Origin: an uncultured bacterium
Lineage (GTDB): Bacteria; Actinomycetota; Coriobacteriia; Coriobacteriales; Coriobacteriaceae
Assembly: GCA_905214615.1 (NCBI GenBank)
Contig: CAJMMX010000043.1
Location: 1 to 21,124 of the forward strand
Length of the DNA: 21,124 nt
Direction: 5' to 3'
The position numbers were made by a program, and so were the translations under genes. Numbering within the stretch: position 1 is the stretch's first letter; each line of letters begins with the position of its first letter. Below the pieces are notes generated by a model. The model searched no databases and was not told where the DNA came from. It worked only from the letters and a program-made list of their open reading frames with translations. This document shows positions 1 through 8,744 of this stretch, in pieces.

Positions 1-519
1 TCACTGGGCCCTGTGCTTGCCCCGCTTCTTAGGTTCTTCGTTGTCGAAACCCCAGCTCCGGGGCTGTCTAGCAGAAGCATCCCGGTATCTGAATACGGGT
101 GGGATACTCCCTGGAGAAAACCCCAATATTTGAATAAAAAACTTAAGGCAGCAAGCTCAAACAAATCTTTATATTGGTCCGCTGCAACCATTGGCGATAT
201 GGAACAGGCTTTGCGGAGCGCTGATTTGTTTGATTGCGGTGACATTGTGTCAAAGCCCTTTGAGTCTGCGGTCTTTTATGACGCTAAAAGTAATCAAACG
301 CTCAGCTTGTTTTATCACTTAAGAAATGGATTTGCTCACGGTAGATTCTGCGCGTTTAAGGCAAAAGGCGATATATGGTTCGCAATCGAAGGTGTTGCAG
401 GTAAACGAGGGAACGATCCGGCGACTGATGTTAGAAGACTTACGGCAAGAATTCTGATTAAGAATTCGACATTATGTAAATGGATGAAGTTGATAAAGGC
501 TGGGCCTAGTATCTGCTGA
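1..519 (+). CDS. HEPN-like protein, 5' end cut by window edge
   Basis: The reading frame is open to the left edge, so the true start may lie outside; the first possible start inside is GTG at 13 (168 residues). The clearest motif is YHLRNGFAHG, where R104, N105 and H109 (counted from GTG 13) form the R-x4-H signature of HEPN domains, many of which are RNases in toxin-antitoxin, abortive-infection and CRISPR-type systems. The rest is not recognisable to me. The gene is clearly more AT-rich than its neighbours and uses codons such as AAA, TTA and AGA, which suggests recent acquisition. It lies directly upstream of a truncated BREX pglX fragment, so it may be defence cargo inserted into or beside pglX. 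HEPN assignment rests on one short motif; RNase activity is inference. Confidence 0.5.
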   Translation, partial: SLGPVLAPLLRFFVVETPAPGLSSRSIPVSEYGWDTPWRKPQYLNKKLKAASSNKSLYWSAATIGDMEQALRSADLFDCGDIVSKPFESAVFYDAKSNQTLSLFYHLRNGFAHGRFCAFKAKGDIWFAIEGVAGKRGNDPATDVRRLTARILIKNSTLCKWMKLIKAGPSIC

Positions 520-783
520 TGGGCTTCAGCCCGCGTTGGGTGATGGACTGGCTATGAGTAACGAGTTGAGAAATGACATTGAGCGTGTCTTCTGCGCGCC
601 TGACGCAGCTTGCAATATTTAACTTGCGATTTCGTTGAAACCCTGGCGCGTTTCCTACAAATGCTCGATGCAGCGAGCGAATTTTCCAGAGTCGATGGGT
701 AATGCCGAGATGACCTTACATCCCTTCGCTTCTAGCTTATTTCCCTCCTTGACGAATCATCAACAATGAAAGGACGGCCCACC
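520..783. other. gene-free gap between HEPN-like gene and pglX fragment
   Basis: No gene is supported here. A 12-codon frame (MGFSPRWVMDWL) starts at 519, overlapping the preceding stop as ATGA, and looks faintly like the end of a cytosine methyltransferase; it is too short to call. The minus strand has about 36 open codons near 642-752 with no recognisable similarity. The only functional site I see is the ribosome-binding site AAAGGA at 769-774 serving the next gene. The gap is where the missing PglX target-recognition sequence would be expected if the gene were intact. Confidence 0.4.
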
Positions 784-1752
784 ATGGCCACTTTACTTCA
801 AGATAAATACGAGGCCCGCAAGGCCGAGGTTAATGCTCGCTTTGAGCGGCTTCGCGCTAATGAGGAAGAGCTCAACCGAATCTTTGCCAAGATCTACAAC
901 ATGGAGGGCGAGGTGCCCATCGAGGTTGAGGATAAGTACGTCTCGGTGGCGCGCATCTTCGATACCGCCGATGAGATTCCCGAGAGCTATAAGGGCAACA
1001 AGTACGTGCGCACCAAGCGCGACGAGATCACCTCGCTCATAAGCTATGCCGTGGGCTGCATGTTTGGCCGCTATTCGCTGGATGTGGACGGGCTGGTCCT
1101 GGCCGATCAGGGCGCCACGGTCGACGACTATCTGGCTAAGATGCCCGATCCCGCGCACGTGACCTTTATGCCCGATAGCGACAACGCGCTGCCCATTACC
1201 GATGACGAGTACTTTGACGATGACATCGTGCGCTACTTTATCGACTTTGTGCGCACCGTGTACGGCGAGGAGACGCTTGAGCAGAACCTGGCCTTTATTG
1301 CCGAGGCACTCGGCGGCAAGGGTACCTCGCGCGAGGTGATTCGTGCCTATTTCCTAAAGGATTTCTTTAAGGACCACTGTCAGACCTATAAGAAGCGCCC
1401 CATCTACTGGCTGTTCGACAGTGGCAAGAAGAATGGCTTCAAGTGCCTTGTTTACATGCATCGCTATCAGCCCGACCTGTTGGCTCGCATCCGCACCGAC
1501 TATGTGCATGAGCAGCAGGAGCGCTACCGTGCCCAGATCGGCTATGCCAACGATGCCCTTGCCAGTGCCGAGCGCGGCGAGCGCGTGCGTTTGGATAAGC
1601 GCGTCAAAAAGCTCAACGACCAGCTCAAAGAGACCATTGTCTATGAAGAGAAACTGCACCACTTGGCAGACCAGATGATCAAGATCGACCTGGATGACGG
1701 CGTCAAGGTCAACTACGCCAAGTTTCAGGATGTGCTGGCAAAGATTAAGTAA
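784..1752 (+). pseudogene. pglX: C-terminal fragment of BREX-1 DNA methyltransferase PglX
   Basis: This 322-residue product matches only the C-terminal helical region of BREX type 1 PglX, an adenine-specific DNA methyltransferase normally around 1,200 residues. Family-typical segments visible here are NEEELNRIF, SLISYAVGCMFGRYSLD, EALGGKGTSREVIR, KRPIYWLFDSGKKNGF, YMHRYQPDLLARIRTDYVHE and, at the end, DDGVKVNYAKFQDVLAKIK. The catalytic NPPY-type motif and the target-recognition domain are absent. The start at ATG 784 is chosen because AAAGGA sits nine bases upstream; an in-frame ATG at 766 has no comparable site. The frame is intact and 23 bases ahead of pglZ, so it could still be translated as a separate subunit. 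It is therefore either a degraded pglX, one half of a split pglX, or the fixed end of a recombining locus. Identity is well supported; functional status is unknown. Confidence 0.8.
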
Positions 1753-1775
1753 CTGCAAATACGGTAAGGATATTC

Positions 1776-4484
1776 ATGCCCAAGATCGATGTAGAAGAAC
1801 AGCTCAAGCTGCGTTTTTTGCAGCCGTTGCCCGCATGTATGCTGCGCCGTGTGGTGATTTGGCACGATGCGGACGGCGAGTTTGCTCCTGAGTTTGAGCG
1901 ATTGGCTGCCGAGGGTTTCGACGGCGCGGGGGCCGATGACGGCGTTATGCCCGCTCACGGTGACTTTGAGCGCCCAGTGCGCTTTGTTGAGGCCTGCGAG
2001 GGCCACATGTTTGCCGTTAAGAAGCTCATCAACCGCGATGACCTTGCGAGCGATATCTTGCTGTATCGCCGTTGCCCGCGCGGCAGGCTTGAGGGTGATT
2101 GGCTTGCCGATGTTGAGCTGTATGCAGATCAGTTCCAGGCTGACTATCTTTCGCTTTTGGCCGATCAGCTGGGCATCGAGAATATCGACGCCGTGCGCGA
2201 GAGCCTGCGCGAGCACAAGACGTTCTTTGATGCCAAGACCCGTTGCGCTAAGTTTGCCGCGTGTGTTCCGCATGCCTCGGGCGCATCCGATATCGAACTC
2301 GGCACCCTTACGGTGATTTTTGGCGGTAAAGAGCTTGGCGACGCGCGCCCCGCGTTTGTGCTGCGCGGCTGTATGACCACGCTGCTGCACGAGGGCCCCG
2401 AAGCGCTGGCCGAGTTGGTGGACAAGTACTGCGTGCGCGATGTCCTCTCTGCCTTCATTGTACGTTGCTATGGGTTTGAGGGGCCGCTGTATGAGCGTGA
2501 TTCGCTGCTTGCGCTGGCATCCCATATGCTCATCACGGCGTCATCCACCGCGCTTCCCGAGGGAGCGCTCAAGGGACTCGAAAGCTATGTGGCTCCCGCC
2601 TACGGACCCTATTGCCTTGAGGCAGTGCGTACGTGGGACCAGACTGCTGATGCTCAGGCGTCGAGCGAGGATTTATTTGAGATCTGCCGTTTGGTGGAGG
2701 ATGCTCGCGGGCTCTTTGCGCGGTTTGAGGCTCTGCCGATCGATGTGCTAGCCTCGCTTGATGTGTTCCCGTGCGTCAATGAGGCCGTGCTCTCGCAGCT
2801 GTTCAGCTCGTTTGCTCAGGGTGCGGACCGTGTTGAGGACGCGCGCACTTTTGCGTCGCGTCGCTGCGACCTGAGCTGGTACCGCCGTGTCAAGAGCTAC
2901 TTTGACCTGCTTGTCGCTGTGGCCGATATGTGTGCGTTTAGGCAGGCGCATGCGGGCGGGTTCCATCTGGCGCAGCCCCAGCAGGTGTGGGATGCCTACA
3001 CGTCCGATTGGTATGCCATGGACGCTGCCTATCGCCATGTGTGCACCGCGTATCTGCGGGCGCGTTCCGTCGAGTGCGATGTGCTCGAGGAGCCTGCCCG
3101 AGCTGTGGTGGACTGGGCGGAGAATCTTTACAGTAACTGGTTCTTGGCCGATGCCAATGCCTGCTGGACATCGGCTGCGCAAGGGGAGTGGGCCGATTGC
3201 GGCTACATCGAGGGTCCCGAACGGCAGGATGAGTTCTACTGGCACGTGCTGCCCACCTTTGTGGGCTCTGCCAAAACGACGATCGTCATCGTGAGCGATG
3301 CGCTGCGCTATGAGGTTGGCCGCGATGTTGCGACGCTGCTCGAGCGCGAGCGCGGCGGCAACGTCAAGGTCTCTAGCATGCAGGCGGTCTTTCCCTCCAT
3401 TACCGAGGTGGGTATGCCCGCGCTGATGCCGCACCAAGCGCTTAAACTTGCAGCGGATGGCTCGTTTGTGCTGGCTGACGGCATGCCCACTGCGACGACT
3501 CCGCAGCGCGAGGCCGTGCTTACCCACGTTGAGCCCACGGCCCGCGCTTTGCGCTCGAGCACATACCTCAACATGGCAGGAACCGAGCGCAAGGCGCTGC
3601 TCAAAGACTCCAAGCTCGTTTATCTCTACCACAACAAGATCGATGCCACGGGCGAGAAGGCCGCTACGCAGGATGACGTTTTCGATGCCTGCGCGGATAC
3701 CGTGGAGGAACTTGCCGCGTTGGCGCGGCGCGTGTGCACCGACGCCCCGGGCGCGCGTGTTGTTATAACGGCGGATCACGGCTTTATCTACACACGTCGG
3801 GAGCTCAACGAGTGCCAGATGCTCGGCAAGCCAGACCTTCCCTTCCTTGACGCTCCCGTCATGCACGGCAAGCGTCATCTTGTGGTGCCCAACGAGGCCG
3901 TGGCTAGGCTTTCGGACGAGGCACGCGGGGTGTTTGTTAATGTTGACATGGGACGTTTGGGTGCCGGCTTTGAGGGGTTTGCCCCGCGCGAGAACGTGCA
4001 CTTTAAGCGTCCCGGCGGCACTAACAACTACGTACACGGCGGCATGAGCCTGCAGGAGCTTTGCGTGCCCGTTATCGGATTTTGGCGTGCGCGCTCGGGT
4101 TCCAAGGACTTTGTCGATACGCGCGCGGCGACGCTGCGCGTACTGAGTGAGGGGCGTCGAGTGACCAACTCGCTCTTCTCGGTCAACTTGATCCAGGAAG
4201 AACCCGCCCAAGGCAAGGTCTTGCCGTGCGAGTACGAGCTGGTGTTTACCGATGCAAGCGGCAACGAGGTGAGCGATACGGTTAAGGCGCATGCCAACAA
4301 GACTTCTGTTAACTCGCAGGAGCGCGTTGTGCATGCCAAGTTTGCGTTGCGTGCGGCGGATGGATTCTCGGCCAAGGGTCCGTACTATCTGGTCTGCCGT
4401 GAGCGCGAGACGGGCAAGATCGTTTGGCGCGAGACGTACACCATCGCTGTTTCGTTTGCCCCTGTTGCTGACTTTGGTTTTTAG
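1776..4484 (+). CDS. pglZ: BREX-1 alkaline-phosphatase-fold protein PglZ
   Basis: A 902-residue PglZ, the alkaline-phosphatase-superfamily component shared by all BREX defence systems and needed for both host methylation and phage exclusion. The PglZ domain is in the middle to C-terminal half: IVSDALRYEVGRD (D508) followed by MQAVFPSITEVGMPALMPH is the family's metal-binding and nucleophile region, and ITADHGFIYTRRE (D667, H668) is the second metal-binding motif. The N-terminal ~480 residues are the family-specific helical part. The start ATG follows TAAGGA at a normal distance. Its stop is 11 bases ahead of the chosen brxL start, and the brxL ribosome-binding site overlaps the pglZ stop codon, so the two are likely translationally coupled. 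Both key motif sets are present, so it looks functional. Confidence 0.92.
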   Translation: MPKIDVEEQLKLRFLQPLPACMLRRVVIWHDADGEFAPEFERLAAEGFDGAGADDGVMPAHGDFERPVRFVEACEGHMFAVKKLINRDDLASDILLYRRCPRGRLEGDWLADVELYADQFQADYLSLLADQLGIENIDAVRESLREHKTFFDAKTRCAKFAACVPHASGASDIELGTLTVIFGGKELGDARPAFVLRGCMTTLLHEGPEALAELVDKYCVRDVLSAFIVRCYGFEGPLYERDSLLALASHMLITASSTALPEGALKGLESYVAPAYGPYCLEAVRTWDQTADAQASSEDLFEICRLVEDARGLFARFEALPIDVLASLDVFPCVNEAVLSQLFSSFAQGADRVEDARTFASRRCDLSWYRRVKSYFDLLVAVADMCAFRQAHAGGFHLAQPQQVWDAYTSDWYAMDAAYRHVCTAYLRARSVECDVLEEPARAVVDWAENLYSNWFLADANACWTSAAQGEWADCGYIEGPERQDEFYWHVLPTFVGSAKTTIVIVSDALRYEVGRDVATLLERERGGNVKVSSMQAVFPSITEVGMPALMPHQALKLAADGSFVLADGMPTATTPQREAVLTHVEPTARALRSSTYLNMAGTERKALLKDSKLVYLYHNKIDATGEKAATQDDVFDACADTVEELAALARRVCTDAPGARVVITADHGFIYTRRELNECQMLGKPDLPFLDAPVMHGKRHLVVPNEAVARLSDEARGVFVNVDMGRLGAGFEGFAPRENVHFKRPGGTNNYVHGGMSLQELCVPVIGFWRARSGSKDFVDTRAATLRVLSEGRRVTNSLFSVNLIQEEPAQGKVLPCEYELVFTDASGNEVSDTVKAHANKTSVNSQERVVHAKFALRAADGFSAKGPYYLVCRERETGKIVWRETYTIAVSFAPVADFGF

Positions 4485-4495
4485 GAGTGTGCCCT

Positions 4496-6826
4496 ATGTT
4501 TGATAGTCACGACGACGATCTGTGGGAAGTTCCCTCGATTGATGTGAATGTGCCGGTGGAGGCTGTGCCCGCGGTGGAGGCTGTGCCTGTCCCAGAGGCC
4601 GTGGCTGCTGCGCCCGTCGAGGCTGTGGCGCCTGCCGAGGACGAGCCCTCGACCGATGACTATGTCCAGGCCGTGGCCGAGGCTCCCGAGGACGACGGTT
4701 ACGACATGGATGGACTGGACGGCAAGCTGCTCGAGCACTTTGGTGGCAAAATCGTGCGCAAGGACCTCACGGCCCTTATGAAGCGTGGTGCCAACGTGCC
4801 CACCTTTGTGCTGGAGTACCTGCTGGGCATGTACTGCTCAACCGATGACGAGGACGCCGTGGCGGAGGGCCTGGAGCGCATCCGCAAGATCCTCACCGAT
4901 AACTACGTGCGTCCCGACGAGTCCGAGCGCATCAAGTCCAAGATTCGCGAGCTGGGTCGCTTTACCATTATCGATAAGGTGACGGCCAAGCTCGACGAAT
5001 ACAAAGACATCTACGTGGCGTCGTTTGCCAATCTGACTATTGAGCCGTTTGTGATGCCGGCCGAGTACGTGCGTGACTATTCCAAGATTCTCCAGGGTGG
5101 TATTTGGTGCATTATGAGCATCGAGTACCGTCATCCCATGGAAGAGGAAGACGAGTTTGGCATGGAGGTCTTTGGCGACGATGCGCCGCGCCGCTCCAAG
5201 GCCAAGCGCAAAAAGCGCGGGCCCGAGGACTCTCCGTTTAGCGTGGCGTCGCTCACGCCTATCCAGATGCCCAACCTGGACCTGGAGGCCATGATCGACG
5301 AGCGCCAGTATTTCTCGCGCGACGAGTGGCTCAACATGCTGCTGCGCTCTGCCGGCTATGAGCCCAGCGAGCTTTCGGAGAAGGAGCGCCTGCACTTTAT
5401 CGAGCGTATGGTGCCGCTGATCGAGCGCAACTACAACCTGTGCGAGCTTGGCCCCCGTGGCACCGGCAAGAGCCATATCTACAAAGAGGTTTCGCCCTAC
5501 GCCATCTTGCTTTCGGGCGGGCAGACCACCACGGCCAACCTGTTCGGCCGTATGAACTCCATGCGCGCCGATCGCGTGGGCCTGGTGGGCCATTGGGATT
5601 GCGTGACGTTTGACGAGGTCGCCGGCATGCGCTTTAAGGACACCAACGCCGTGCAGATCATGAAGGACTATATGGCGAGTGGCAGCTATGCGCGTGGCCG
5701 CGACCAGATCAATGCCGATGCCTCCATGGTCTTTGAGGGCAACATCAACGACACCGTGCAAAACGTTCTTAAGACCACGCACCTGTTTGACCCGTTCCCG
5801 CCGGAGTTTAACAACGATTCGGCCTTCTTCGACCGTATCCACTATTACCTGCCGGGCTGGGAGATTCCCAAGATGCGCTCGAGCCTGCTGACCGGGCATT
5901 ACGGCTTGATCACCGACTGCCTGTCGGAGTTTTGCAAGGAGATGCGCCGCAAGGACTTTACGCATCATATCGACCGTTATTTCCGCTTTAACAGCGACTT
6001 TAACAAGCGTGACGAGATTGCCGTGCGCAAGTCCTTTAGCGGCCTCGCCAAGCTGCTGTTCCCCGACGAGGCTATGGACAAGGACGACGTTCGTTGGCTG
6101 CTGGACTACGCCATCGAGGGCCGTCGCCGCGTAAAGGAGCAGCTCAAGATTATGGCGGGCGTCGAGTTTATCGACGTCAACCTGGGCTATATGGATGCCG
6201 ACAACCCGCAGGACGTGCATGTGGTACGCGTGCCCGAGCAGAGCGAGGACACGCTGATTCCCGACGGGCCGCTGCTGTCCGGTCACGTGTTTGGCGTGGG
6301 CAGGTCGCAGGGCGGCGAGGTTGCCGTGTACAAGCTGGAGAACAAGGCCGTTGCCGGCGAGTGCAAGTTTAAGCACGAGGGCGTGGCCTTTAACAAGCCG
6401 GTGCGCGATACGCTGGAGGCCGCGTTCGACAACTTTGTGAACCTGGCGAACCGTGTGGCGCCGGGCATGCACATTGGCTCCAAGGATTATCTACTGTTCT
6501 ATAACGACCTGCAGAGCAAGGGCCTGTCCGAGGAAGTTTCGCTTGCCGAGTTTGTGGGCCTGTGCTCCGCGGCGTGCAACCGCCCAGTGATGCCTGCGCT
6601 GGCCGTTCCGGGAATCTTGCGCATGTCGGGCTCTATGGATGAGATCCGCGGGCTCGAGGACATCATGCGCGTGGCCAAAAACGCCGGCGCCAAGCGCGTG
6701 ATATTGCCGCTGAGCGCCATCGCGGGCCTGCAGAGCGTGTCGTCCGAGATTATCTCGGGACTGAGCCCGGTGTTCTACATGGATGGCGACCCGGTCGACG
6801 CCGCGAAGAAGGCGCTGGATCTGTAG
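4496..6826 (+). CDS. brxL: BREX-1 AAA+/Lon-like protein BrxL
   Basis: A 776-residue BrxL. Family members form AAA+ rings that bind DNA, with a C-terminal Lon-protease-like fold, and are needed for phage exclusion but not for host methylation. Walker A is GPRGTGKS (residues 319-326) and Walker B is CVTFDEV (D373, E374). Sensor and arginine-finger regions follow, and the Lon-like domain ends with GAKRVILPLSAIAGL. ATG 4496 is preferred because AGGAG at 4483-4487 lies eight bases before it; GTG 4487 overlaps that site. Unusually, residues 20-52 are a low-complexity Val-Glu-Ala-Val-Pro stretch encoded partly by a 16-base tandem repeat (4554-4569, 4572-4587), followed by an acidic segment, before the conserved region starts near residue 74. 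The protein is about 100 residues longer than I expect for BrxL. Confidence 0.92.
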   Translation: MFDSHDDDLWEVPSIDVNVPVEAVPAVEAVPVPEAVAAAPVEAVAPAEDEPSTDDYVQAVAEAPEDDGYDMDGLDGKLLEHFGGKIVRKDLTALMKRGANVPTFVLEYLLGMYCSTDDEDAVAEGLERIRKILTDNYVRPDESERIKSKIRELGRFTIIDKVTAKLDEYKDIYVASFANLTIEPFVMPAEYVRDYSKILQGGIWCIMSIEYRHPMEEEDEFGMEVFGDDAPRRSKAKRKKRGPEDSPFSVASLTPIQMPNLDLEAMIDERQYFSRDEWLNMLLRSAGYEPSELSEKERLHFIERMVPLIERNYNLCELGPRGTGKSHIYKEVSPYAILLSGGQTTTANLFGRMNSMRADRVGLVGHWDCVTFDEVAGMRFKDTNAVQIMKDYMASGSYARGRDQINADASMVFEGNINDTVQNVLKTTHLFDPFPPEFNNDSAFFDRIHYYLPGWEIPKMRSSLLTGHYGLITDCLSEFCKEMRRKDFTHHIDRYFRFNSDFNKRDEIAVRKSFSGLAKLLFPDEAMDKDDVRWLLDYAIEGRRRVKEQLKIMAGVEFIDVNLGYMDADNPQDVHVVRVPEQSEDTLIPDGPLLSGHVFGVGRSQGGEVAVYKLENKAVAGECKFKHEGVAFNKPVRDTLEAAFDNFVNLANRVAPGMHIGSKDYLLFYNDLQSKGLSEEVSLAEFVGLCSAACNRPVMPALAVPGILRMSGSMDEIRGLEDIMRVAKNAGAKRVILPLSAIAGLQSVSSEIISGLSPVFYMDGDPVDAAKKALDL

Positions 6827-6899
6827 GGGTGCGGGCGTGCGGGCTTGCGTACGCGTGGGCCCGCGAGCGTGTTGGCGTGTTCGGGTAAGGAGGCCTGCC

Positions 6900-8252
6900 A
6901 TGGCAGACGAGCGTTCTGTTGGTGAGCTGCTCGACGAGCTGTTTGGCTTTGAGTCGGTGGCCAAGCGGCAGACGGCGCTTGAGCAGTACGATCGCGGGGA
7001 GTTGGTGCGCAATGCGCGCTCCCGCGAGCTGCTGGGCGTGCTTAGGGGCGTCGAGGCTGCCGAGCACGCTGCGCGCGAGTCTGCCGTGCGGGCTGTTGAC
7101 GGGTATGTTCGCCGTGTTGAGGGCGCTGCGCTTGCACGCGCTCGTAAGCAGGCAGGTGTTGTGGGCCCGCTGCAGATGGAGCGCCGCTATGCTGCCTTTT
7201 TGCGCATGGAGGACAAGGCCGAGCTGTTGACCCGTCTGGAGCAGACACTTGCGTTTATCGAGGTAAAGCTGCGCGCCAATACGGCGGACAGGGTTCGTGC
7301 GGCATACGATGCCGCGGAGGCTTTGGTGTTGCGGGGCGTGGCGCGCCTGAGTGACGTGCGCGTTGTGGATGCCGTGCCCCTGGATGCCGATCTGCTATGC
7401 ACGCAGTTGGAGCAACTGCGTTGCGCCGCCGACGCAACGGACCTTGCCGGCATGATTACGGCGACGTTTGAGTCCGAGCTGAGCGCGACCGGACCGCAGG
7501 GTGTTGACGAGCTTGCTGGTGGTGTTGCCGGCGACGTAGCACTGAAGCGCGAGCTGACTAACGTGCGCGGCGCTGCGCAGCGAGCGCGCTTGGCAGCCCA
7601 AGCGTACCGGGCCGAACGCGCTGCCCGCGTTGCAGGGAGCACGGTGGAGCCGGTATCGTTGCCGGGGCTTGTTTGCATTACGTGCGAGACGGGGCGCGAT
7701 GCCGGGGAGCTTGCCGAGTTGCTCGCTCAGGTTAAGAAGTCGTTTGAGACCTATAGGCGCGTTGTTGCCGACGGTGGGTTGTTCCGTTCCTTTGGCGCTG
7801 GTTCGCTGCACGGGATTTGCCGCGGCAGTAGTTATTTCGACTACGATGATCGGTTTGACGAAGACGTGTTGGTGGGTGAGTACGATGGTGTTACCAGGCA
7901 TAATGTTCGGCGCGAGGTTGCGATTCCCGAGCTTGTGGACGAGGCTTCGGCCGACGGCGGCGACTCTCTCGAAGTTGCCGTGGCGCGCATGCGCGAGTTT
8001 AACGGACGGCGCTATGATGGAGTGCTGGACGAGGATCCTGCGCGCCATGTGAATGCGTTTTGGTATGGACTCAAAAAGCTCAGCCAGTATTGCGAGGCCG
8101 CTGTGCGTGTGGATGAGCGCGCTTGGGATTGCTTTATCGATAAGGTTCAGTTTGCCTATGACGAGCCCGCGGGGCGCTTGGCCACGCAGATGGACGACAA
8201 ACAGGTTGCGGCTTTCGTTGCAGCCGTGAATGTGCTCGGCGCTGCTGAGTAG
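6900..8252 (+). CDS. uncharacterised BREX-operon protein, 450 residues
   Basis: I do not recognise this family. The product has 450 residues. The first ~290 are rich in Ala, Arg, Leu and Glu in patterns expected of long helices or coiled coil. The remainder is more mixed, with an acidic aromatic segment (YFDYDDRFDEDVLVGEYDG) and a conserved-looking end (HVNAFWYGLKKLSQYCEAAV, then CFIDKVQFAYDE). There is no signal peptide, membrane segment or Walker motif. The start ATG 6900 follows a strong TAAGGAGG six bases upstream. It sits 73 bases after brxL on the same strand, and codon use is similar, so it is probably part of the BREX operon. A structural or regulatory accessory of BREX is plausible from position only. 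Confidence 0.75.
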   Translation: MADERSVGELLDELFGFESVAKRQTALEQYDRGELVRNARSRELLGVLRGVEAAEHAARESAVRAVDGYVRRVEGAALARARKQAGVVGPLQMERRYAAFLRMEDKAELLTRLEQTLAFIEVKLRANTADRVRAAYDAAEALVLRGVARLSDVRVVDAVPLDADLLCTQLEQLRCAADATDLAGMITATFESELSATGPQGVDELAGGVAGDVALKRELTNVRGAAQRARLAAQAYRAERAARVAGSTVEPVSLPGLVCITCETGRDAGELAELLAQVKKSFETYRRVVADGGLFRSFGAGSLHGICRGSSYFDYDDRFDEDVLVGEYDGVTRHNVRREVAIPELVDEASADGGDSLEVAVARMREFNGRRYDGVLDEDPARHVNAFWYGLKKLSQYCEAAVRVDERAWDCFIDKVQFAYDEPAGRLATQMDDKQVAAFVAAVNVLGAAE

Positions 8253-8279
8253 GGGCCTGATCCGGTAGGGGGTTTCACC

Positions 8280-8471
8280 ATGAAGATCGATGTTGATGTT
8301 GACCAGCTGCGCGAGAGTTTACTCGACCGTGCGGGGAGTGCAGCCGGCGTGGGCTTTCCAGTCGCTATGCTCGACGTAATGGATATCGAGGACGAGTCGC
8401 CCCAAGAGCTCCTAGCCCGAGCCGAACGCGAAGGCCTCGACCTCCGCGATTTTGCCGTTGACGATGACTAG
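8280..8471 (+). CDS. small acidic protein at end of BREX operon
   Basis: A 63-residue acidic protein (MKIDVDVDQLRESLLDRAG at the start, RDFAVDDD at the end), 27 bases after the 450-residue gene and preceded by a purine-rich TAGGGGG site. The middle, VAMLDVMDIEDESPQELLARAEREGLDL, predicts two short helices. I cannot assign a named family. Its size, charge and position suggest a binding partner or antitoxin-like regulator of the neighbouring protein, but this is inference from context. It is the last gene before the strand switch and the repeat-rich gap. Confidence 0.65.
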   Translation: MKIDVDVDQLRESLLDRAGSAAGVGFPVAMLDVMDIEDESPQELLARAEREGLDLRDFAVDDD

Positions 8472-8484
8472 GAATGTGACAAGG

Positions 8485-8508
8485 GTAGCTAATTTGGGAC
8501 GGGCGTCT
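8485..8508 (+). repeat. direct repeat copy 1 (GTAGCTAATTTGGGACGGG)
   Basis: A 24-base sequence that recurs at 8745-8768 with one mismatch, starting 14 bases after the last BREX-operon gene. Copy 1 lacks the right-hand arm that makes copy 2 a hairpin. Confidence 0.8.
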
Positions 8509-8594
8509 GCACCCACAGCTGCTCAAAATGCACGATAAGCCGTCGCAATGGAGTCTAATGAGTTCGCGACAGTTCTATTTTGACTGCACGCTGG

Positions 8595-8717
8595 CTAAGT
8601 GAGTAGGCTTTATTGCAAATCCTGAGCACACGACAAATTCGCTTCAACAAACCCGCAGGTCACAGAGTTGTGCTTTGGTGACGTGGTCGGCGATTCGGCA
8701 AAAGTCTACTCACTTAG
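8595..8717. repeat. MITE-like element with 17-bp terminal inverted repeats
   Basis: CTAAGTGAGTAGGCTTT (8595-8611) is matched in inverted orientation by 8701-8717 with one mismatch, and weaker similarity continues inward to about 26 bases. The 89-base interior has no reading frame of note. No clear target-site duplication is visible. It lies between the two direct-repeat copies at 8485 and 8745. It could be a miniature inverted-repeat element or a structured transcript; both are inferences. Confidence 0.5.
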
Positions 8718-8744
8718 TTTTGCGAGACGCAAATTGCCCGCAAT

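Noticed and set aside
642..752. minus-strand 36-codon frame in the gap before the pglX fragment
   Set aside because: The peptide looks protein-like, but it ends in a stop, has further in-frame stops beyond and no recognisable similarity; the length is within chance.
2748..4334. 528-residue minus-strand reading frame inside pglZ
   Set aside because: Long antisense frames are common in GC-rich genes; pglZ motifs are intact on the plus strand.
4838..6472. 544-residue minus-strand reading frame inside brxL
   Set aside because: Antisense shadow of brxL, whose Walker motifs lie on the plus strand.
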